This document shows positions 60,764 to 64,000 of a stretch of DNA of 64,000 nt, in pieces. Location of the stretch: positions 124,001 to 188,000 of the forward strand of contig NZ_CANLZZ010000004.1 in the NCBI RefSeq assembly GCF_947495725.1. The letters are read 5' to 3'. Position 1 is the stretch's first letter, and each line of letters opens with the position of its first letter. The notes under the pieces are model-generated. The model was not told the DNA's origin. It saw nothing but the letters and a program-made list of their open reading frames with translations, and made no database searches. The stretch is from an uncultured Lutibacter sp. Its GTDB lineage: Bacteria; Bacteroidota; Bacteroidia; Flavobacteriales; Flavobacteriaceae. The translations under genes were made by a program, and so were the position numbers.

Positions 60764-60810
60764 ATTAATTAGTTTTTTTGTTAATAATTATTTATTAGTT
60801 AACTAACTAA

Positions 60811-61455
60811 TTAACTTTTACTTGACATAGCAGATAGCATATTACCATAAACTCCATTTAAAGACGATAAATTGGTAGTTAATGACTCCATTTGTTCTTT
60901 AAGTTTACCTGCATTTAAAGCAACTTGCTCATTAATTTCTGTTTGTCTTCCTGTACTTTCTAATTGTACTTTGTATAAACTATTTAATGATTCCATTTGA
61001 GCAGCTGCCATTGATAATTGCTCGCTATATTTACTAGTTGCAGCAATTGAATCTACAGCTGGGGCAATGTTTTCAGCAGCTCCTTTAAAGTTTTTAATAC
61101 TTTCGCCTAAACTCGCCATTAAACCTGCGTCTAACTTCGCTTCTTTAAGCATATCATCTAATTTTTGAGATAACATACTTTGAGATTCTTTTGCTTCTGC
61201 TTTATCTTTGTCTCTTAATTTACCACCTGTTAATTCTGGATATACTAATGACCAATCCAAGTCTTCGTCAACTGGTTCAAAAGCCGAAATAGCGAAAACA
61301 AGTGCTTCCACCGCCATACCAATTGTAAGCATTACTCCTCCTGTTAAAGGTCCTATTTTAAAATGCATTATTTTAAAAAGAGCTCCAATAATTACAATTG
61401 ATGCCCCAAGGCCATAAGCCATATTAAATAATTTCTTAGTATTTTTTTGTGCCAT
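60811..61455 (-). CDS. gldL: gliding motility / type IX secretion motor protein GldL
   Basis: A 214-residue cytoplasmic-membrane protein with two spans (about 12-30 and 36-57) and a long cytoplasmic helical tail. Glu50 in the second helix (IGMAVEALVF) aligns with the conserved intramembrane glutamate needed for proton-driven rotation. The tail has DKDKAEAKESQSMLSQKLDD and repeats of ML/SM-rich helix. Length matches GldL (about 215). It sits 33 bp after gldK. Confidence 0.95.
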   Translation of the reverse strand: MAQKNTKKLFNMAYGLGASIVIIGALFKIMHFKIGPLTGGVMLTIGMAVEALVFAISAFEPVDEDLDWSLVYPELTGGKLRDKDKAEAKESQSMLSQKLDDMLKEAKLDAGLMASLGESIKNFKGAAENIAPAVDSIAATSKYSEQLSMAAAQMESLNSLYKVQLESTGRQTEINEQVALNAGKLKEQMESLTTNLSSLNGVYGNMLSAMSSKS

Positions 61456-61488
61456 AATAAAAATATTAATGTTTGTTATATAGTTGAT

Positions 61489-62850
61489 TTATTCTTTGTT
61501 TAATTCTGTACCCAAGTAATCTTGAACTGTTCTAAAGCCAATATAACTTCTTGCTGAATCGGCATATTCATAATCTCTTGTGCTCACTTCTAAAAAGTAA
61601 GCTACATCTTTCCAAGATCCTCCTCGAATTACTTTTCTATGATTTTTATCTATTTCTACATTTGGATTCATTGTTGAACCTATGTAATATGACGCCTCAC
61701 TATAAGCCGTATTAGTCCACTCCGCAACATTTCCTGACATATTATATAGGCCGTAATCATTTGGTGGATAAGATTTTGCTTCAACCGTATATAACGCACC
61801 GTCAACGGCATAATTACCTCTGCTAGGTTTAAAATTCGCTAAAAAACAACCTCTATCTGAAGTAGTATATGGTCCTCCCCAAGGATATGTTGCATTTTCT
61901 AAACCTCCCCTTGCAGCATATTCCCACTCTGCCTCTGTAGCCAATCTAAACTGAGGAACTTGAGTAGGCCTTCTTGTTGAACTTAAAAAATCATTTTTCT
62001 TTTTAGTTCGCCATTTACAAAATGCTTTAGCCTGAATCCAAGAAACTCCAACTACTGGATAATCGTTAAATGCTTGGTGATAAAAATAATCTTGATGCAT
62101 AGGATCATTATACGAGTAATTGAAATCTCTAACCCAAACAGTAGTATCGGGATATACCTTTATAACTTCTTTTTGAATAAAATCTCTTCTTCTTCCTTTT
62201 GCTCTTGCCGCCGCTTCTTGATCTAACCAATAATATGTAAATTTTAACTTATCAACATTTATTATTCTTCTTCCTTCAAAACTATCTTCTATAGGTGTGA
62301 AAATAGAATCAATCATAACCTCGGCATATTCTTCACTTGGAAATTCATTCACATTCCAAATAATATCTTCATCCCAATTTAACATTTTTCCTTGCGTTGG
62401 AGAATTGAGATCTCCCAAACTTCCATAGGTCTTCATCATATATTTTTGATAAGGAGACATATCTGTTGAGTCTATATTTAAAAAACGATAATCTTCTAAT
62501 ACTGGCTCACCATCGAAGGACATTAATTCGGAATAAAGTGCTAGTTCGGTTCTAACTATAGAATCTCTTACCCAATAGACGAACTCTTTATACTCGCTAT
62601 TCGTTATTTCAGTTTCGTCCATATAAATGGGACGCACGGTTACAGTTCTAGCTGGGGAATTAAGTGACCCGGCAACATCTTCACTTTGTTTACCCATTGT
62701 AAACGATCCTCCAGGGATAAAAGTCATACCTAATGGTCTTTCAGAATGCCAATTACTTGAAGAACCTACTCCAACTAATTCACCTTGTTCATTAGATCCA
62801 CAGCTAAGCACTCCAATAACCAGTAAAATATACAATGATACTCTCTTCAT
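61489..62850 (-). CDS. gldK: gliding motility / type IX secretion lipoprotein GldK
   Basis: A 453-residue outer-membrane lipoprotein (signal ends IGVLSC, Cys17) with a formylglycine-generating-enzyme-like (SUMF1) fold, seen in FTMGKQSEDV, RLATEAEWEYAARG and GGSWKDVAYFL. GldK (PorK) forms the periplasmic ring with GldN at the outer membrane. I use the start at 62850 (MKRVSLYILLV). The longer frame from 62904 overlaps the promoter and adds no signal-like residues. First gene of gldKLMN, with its own clear promoter. Confidence 0.95.
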   Translation of the reverse strand: MKRVSLYILLVIGVLSCGSNEQGELVGVGSSSNWHSERPLGMTFIPGGSFTMGKQSEDVAGSLNSPARTVTVRPIYMDETEITNSEYKEFVYWVRDSIVRTELALYSELMSFDGEPVLEDYRFLNIDSTDMSPYQKYMMKTYGSLGDLNSPTQGKMLNWDEDIIWNVNEFPSEEYAEVMIDSIFTPIEDSFEGRRIINVDKLKFTYYWLDQEAAARAKGRRRDFIQKEVIKVYPDTTVWVRDFNYSYNDPMHQDYFYHQAFNDYPVVGVSWIQAKAFCKWRTKKKNDFLSSTRRPTQVPQFRLATEAEWEYAARGGLENATYPWGGPYTTSDRGCFLANFKPSRGNYAVDGALYTVEAKSYPPNDYGLYNMSGNVAEWTNTAYSEASYYIGSTMNPNVEIDKNHRKVIRGGSWKDVAYFLEVSTRDYEYADSARSYIGFRTVQDYLGTELNKE

Positions 62851-62873
62851 ATTAATCTTTTGTTCTGTTATGA

Positions 62874-62904
62874 CAAACGTATTACTATTTATTTTAAAAT
62901 ACAA
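62874..62904 (-). promoter_or_regulatory. gldK promoter (TTG-N20-TACGTTTG)
   Basis: Minus strand TTG (62904-62902), 20 bp spacer, TACGTTTG (62881-62874). A full consensus Bacteroidota promoter, 23 bp before the ATG at 62850. It shows that gldKLMN does not depend on transcription from the upstream arginase-fold gene and supports the shorter gldK start. Confidence 0.7.
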
Positions 62905-62966
62905 TAATTAAGTTCAAACTGTTTAAACTTAAAAAAATGCTATTTATTATATTTTTACAAAAAAAA

Positions 62967-64000
62967 TTAAACTAATTTTTTTAATGTTCTTATCCATCTT
63001 TCAGGTATTTCCTGATTACTTGCACTAATATAATCTTGATATGTACAAGGTATTAACGCATGTCTTTTAAATTTATTACTATTACTTATATCTATTTCCA
63101 TCCACCATCTTCCACTTTTATGGCTTTTATAAAAATTTAATAATTGCTCTTCAATTGGAACAATAAACTTTTTATATTGATCTTTTAATCCAAAAGGGTA
63201 ATCGTTTGCTCTATAATTAAATCCTTCAATAAAATACCAAATCATTTGAGCAATTAGCTGAGCTGTTTGATTTTTTAAATCTAATTTAGGGTTATATTCG
63301 AAAATACCAAATGAAGAAACTTTATCACTAATTCCTGCATATCTTGAAATGGCACAAATTTCTGTACCTGAAAACCCATTTGGAGTAGCTTTATTATTAC
63401 CAGGCGCTACAGCATTTTTTATAGAAGATAAATCAACGCTTACTATATCCGCATCTCTTAAAACAGGCTCAACTATTTGAATATCACCTAATAATTCGCC
63501 TAATCTGTGTGTTTCAAAAAACAAGCTATCCAACAAATCTATTTCATCTTGAGAATTAAAATAAGTTTGGTAACCTATATTACAAAAGTTAAATAAGTTA
63601 TTTGGCTGATTCATAACAATCTTACTTAAATAAGAATCTGAGGTTAACTCATCCTCAATAGACCCTAAATCGAATTTATTATCGACCGAAACTATGTTAA
63701 CTGTTTGTTCCAACTTATCATAGGCTCTATAATTTGCGTAAGTAATATCCTGGCCACCTCCAATTATAATTGGTATAACTTTATTTTTTATTAAAAAGTT
63801 TAATATTTCACCTAGAGCAAAATATGTATCTTCAATTGTATGACCTTCAACAATATCTCCTAAATCTACAACTTTAACGGGCCAGTTTCCTGGATAAAGT
63901 TTGTACAATTCTTTTCGTATTTCACTAAAATCCGTTCCAGTTCCATAGTTACCAACCGCACCTCTTCCTTCTAAAACACCAATTATGGCTATTTTCTTAT
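62967..64000 (-). CDS. arginase/formimidoylglutamase-fold protein with degenerate metal site, 5' end beyond window
   Basis: At least 343 residues of a ureohydrolase-fold protein, open at the window edge (the visible N-terminal piece includes GVLEGRGAVGNYGTGTDFSE). It has the layout of HutG-like formimidoylglutamase, but the Mn ligands are changed: GGGQD in place of GGGHE/GGDHS, DNKFD in place of DAHxD, and SVDLSS in place of SxDxDxxDP. Both His ligands and one Asp are lost, while the VAPG loop is kept. The C-terminus (RWWMEI, PCTYQDY, SASNQEIPERW) extends beyond canonical arginase. It precedes gldK by 116 bp. Catalysis is doubtful. Confidence 0.8.
   Translation of the reverse strand, partial: KKIAIIGVLEGRGAVGNYGTGTDFSEIRKELYKLYPGNWPVKVVDLGDIVEGHTIEDTYFALGEILNFLIKNKVIPIIIGGGQDITYANYRAYDKLEQTVNIVSVDNKFDLGSIEDELTSDSYLSKIVMNQPNNLFNFCNIGYQTYFNSQDEIDLLDSLFFETHRLGELLGDIQIVEPVLRDADIVSVDLSSIKNAVAPGNNKATPNGFSGTEICAISRYAGISDKVSSFGIFEYNPKLDLKNQTAQLIAQMIWYFIEGFNYRANDYPFGLKDQYKKFIVPIEEQLLNFYKSHKSGRWWMEIDISNSNKFKRHALIPCTYQDYISASNQEIPERWIRTLKKLV

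Noticed and set aside
60795-60806. 12 bp palindrome TTAGTTAACTAA between gldL and gldM
   Set aside because: It lies in a low-complexity AT stretch of repeated TTAGTTAAC-like words, and has no T-run or promoter elements beside it.
1-64000. Search by eye for tRNA/rRNA genes, CRISPR arrays, insertion sequences, integrases, restriction-modification or other defence genes
   Set aside because: None seen. All intergenic gaps are below 300 bp, no repeat arrays or terminal inverted repeats stand out, and no transposase- or defence-like protein is encoded.

Overview
The window is an AT-rich chromosomal segment from a bacterium of the Bacteroidota, almost certainly Flavobacteriaceae. The support is: a complete gldK-gldL-gldM-gldN cluster (type IX secretion/gliding core), a protein ending in a T9SS type A sorting domain, many SCxx-type lipoproteins, paired S46 dipeptidyl-peptidases, paired DUF368 proteins, and repeated promoters of the Bacteroidota sigma-A type (TTG-N18/20-TAnnTTTG). 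The genus cannot be fixed from this sequence alone. Coding density is very high. No gap exceeds 300 bp, and I see no tRNA, rRNA, CRISPR array, prophage or insertion sequence. Base composition looks uniform, so this is mainly core chromosome.

Layout: 1-5.8 kb holds the 5' end of a VOC-fold gene (minus), a tRNA-dihydrouridine synthase, a PASTA protein/RluD-type pseudouridine synthase/DUF2721 operon (minus), ddl-coaD and a DUF1853 gene. 5.9-12.3 kb has an unrecognised lipoprotein, an alpha/beta hydrolase, an acidic hypothetical protein, lpxD, topB and an RsuA/RluE-type pseudouridine synthase. 12.4-18.1 kb is a molybdenum hydroxylase cluster (2Fe-2S subunit, Tat-exported molybdopterin subunit, XdhC chaperone, MobA-like nucleotidyltransferase) facing a SulP transporter. 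18.2-26.1 kb has a Nudix gene divergent from pyrE, birA divergent from rsfS, then ftsH-LUD-cdsA-psd-acyl-CoA-binding protein-YceI, a membrane-biogenesis operon. 26.1-32.3 kb is a minus-strand operon: TPR protein, two DUF368 proteins, aroE, DUF349 protein. 32.4-35.5 kb is pyrR-pyrB-STAS-like protein-T9SS mini-protein-rnz. 35.5-39.8 kb holds a CoA-binding protein, fabH, an iodotyrosine-deiodinase-like flavoprotein and htpG.

39.9-46.2 kb holds a secreted hypothetical protein behind a sigma-54-like promoter, a Nudix gene, an RluA-family gene with no canonical start codon at its homologous N-terminus, an S1/P1 nuclease divergent from an SPFH operon that includes a 58-residue Arc-like gene, and an aldose epimerase. 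46.3-53 kb has two S46 peptidases, DUF819 and a DUF4369 lipoprotein. 53-58.2 kb has a LysM glucosaminidase, a PLP deaminase, an ABC-F ATPase, DUF983 and an FAD oxidoreductase. 58.3-64 kb is gldKLMN (minus) plus an arginase/HutG-fold protein cut by the window end.

Most of this is housekeeping, and I do not claim a new multi-gene system. The most notable points are: the HutG-fold protein beside gldK lacks three of six metal ligands, including both histidines; an iodotyrosine deiodinase homologue keeps the full substrate-binding Glu/Tyr/Lys set; the two S46 peptidases differ at the P1-specificity residue; a sigma-54-like promoter precedes an unknown secreted protein; twin ATGATATCAT operators sit in the nuclease/SPFH divergent promoter; and pyrE and a Nudix gene share overlapping divergent promoters with nearly leaderless transcripts.
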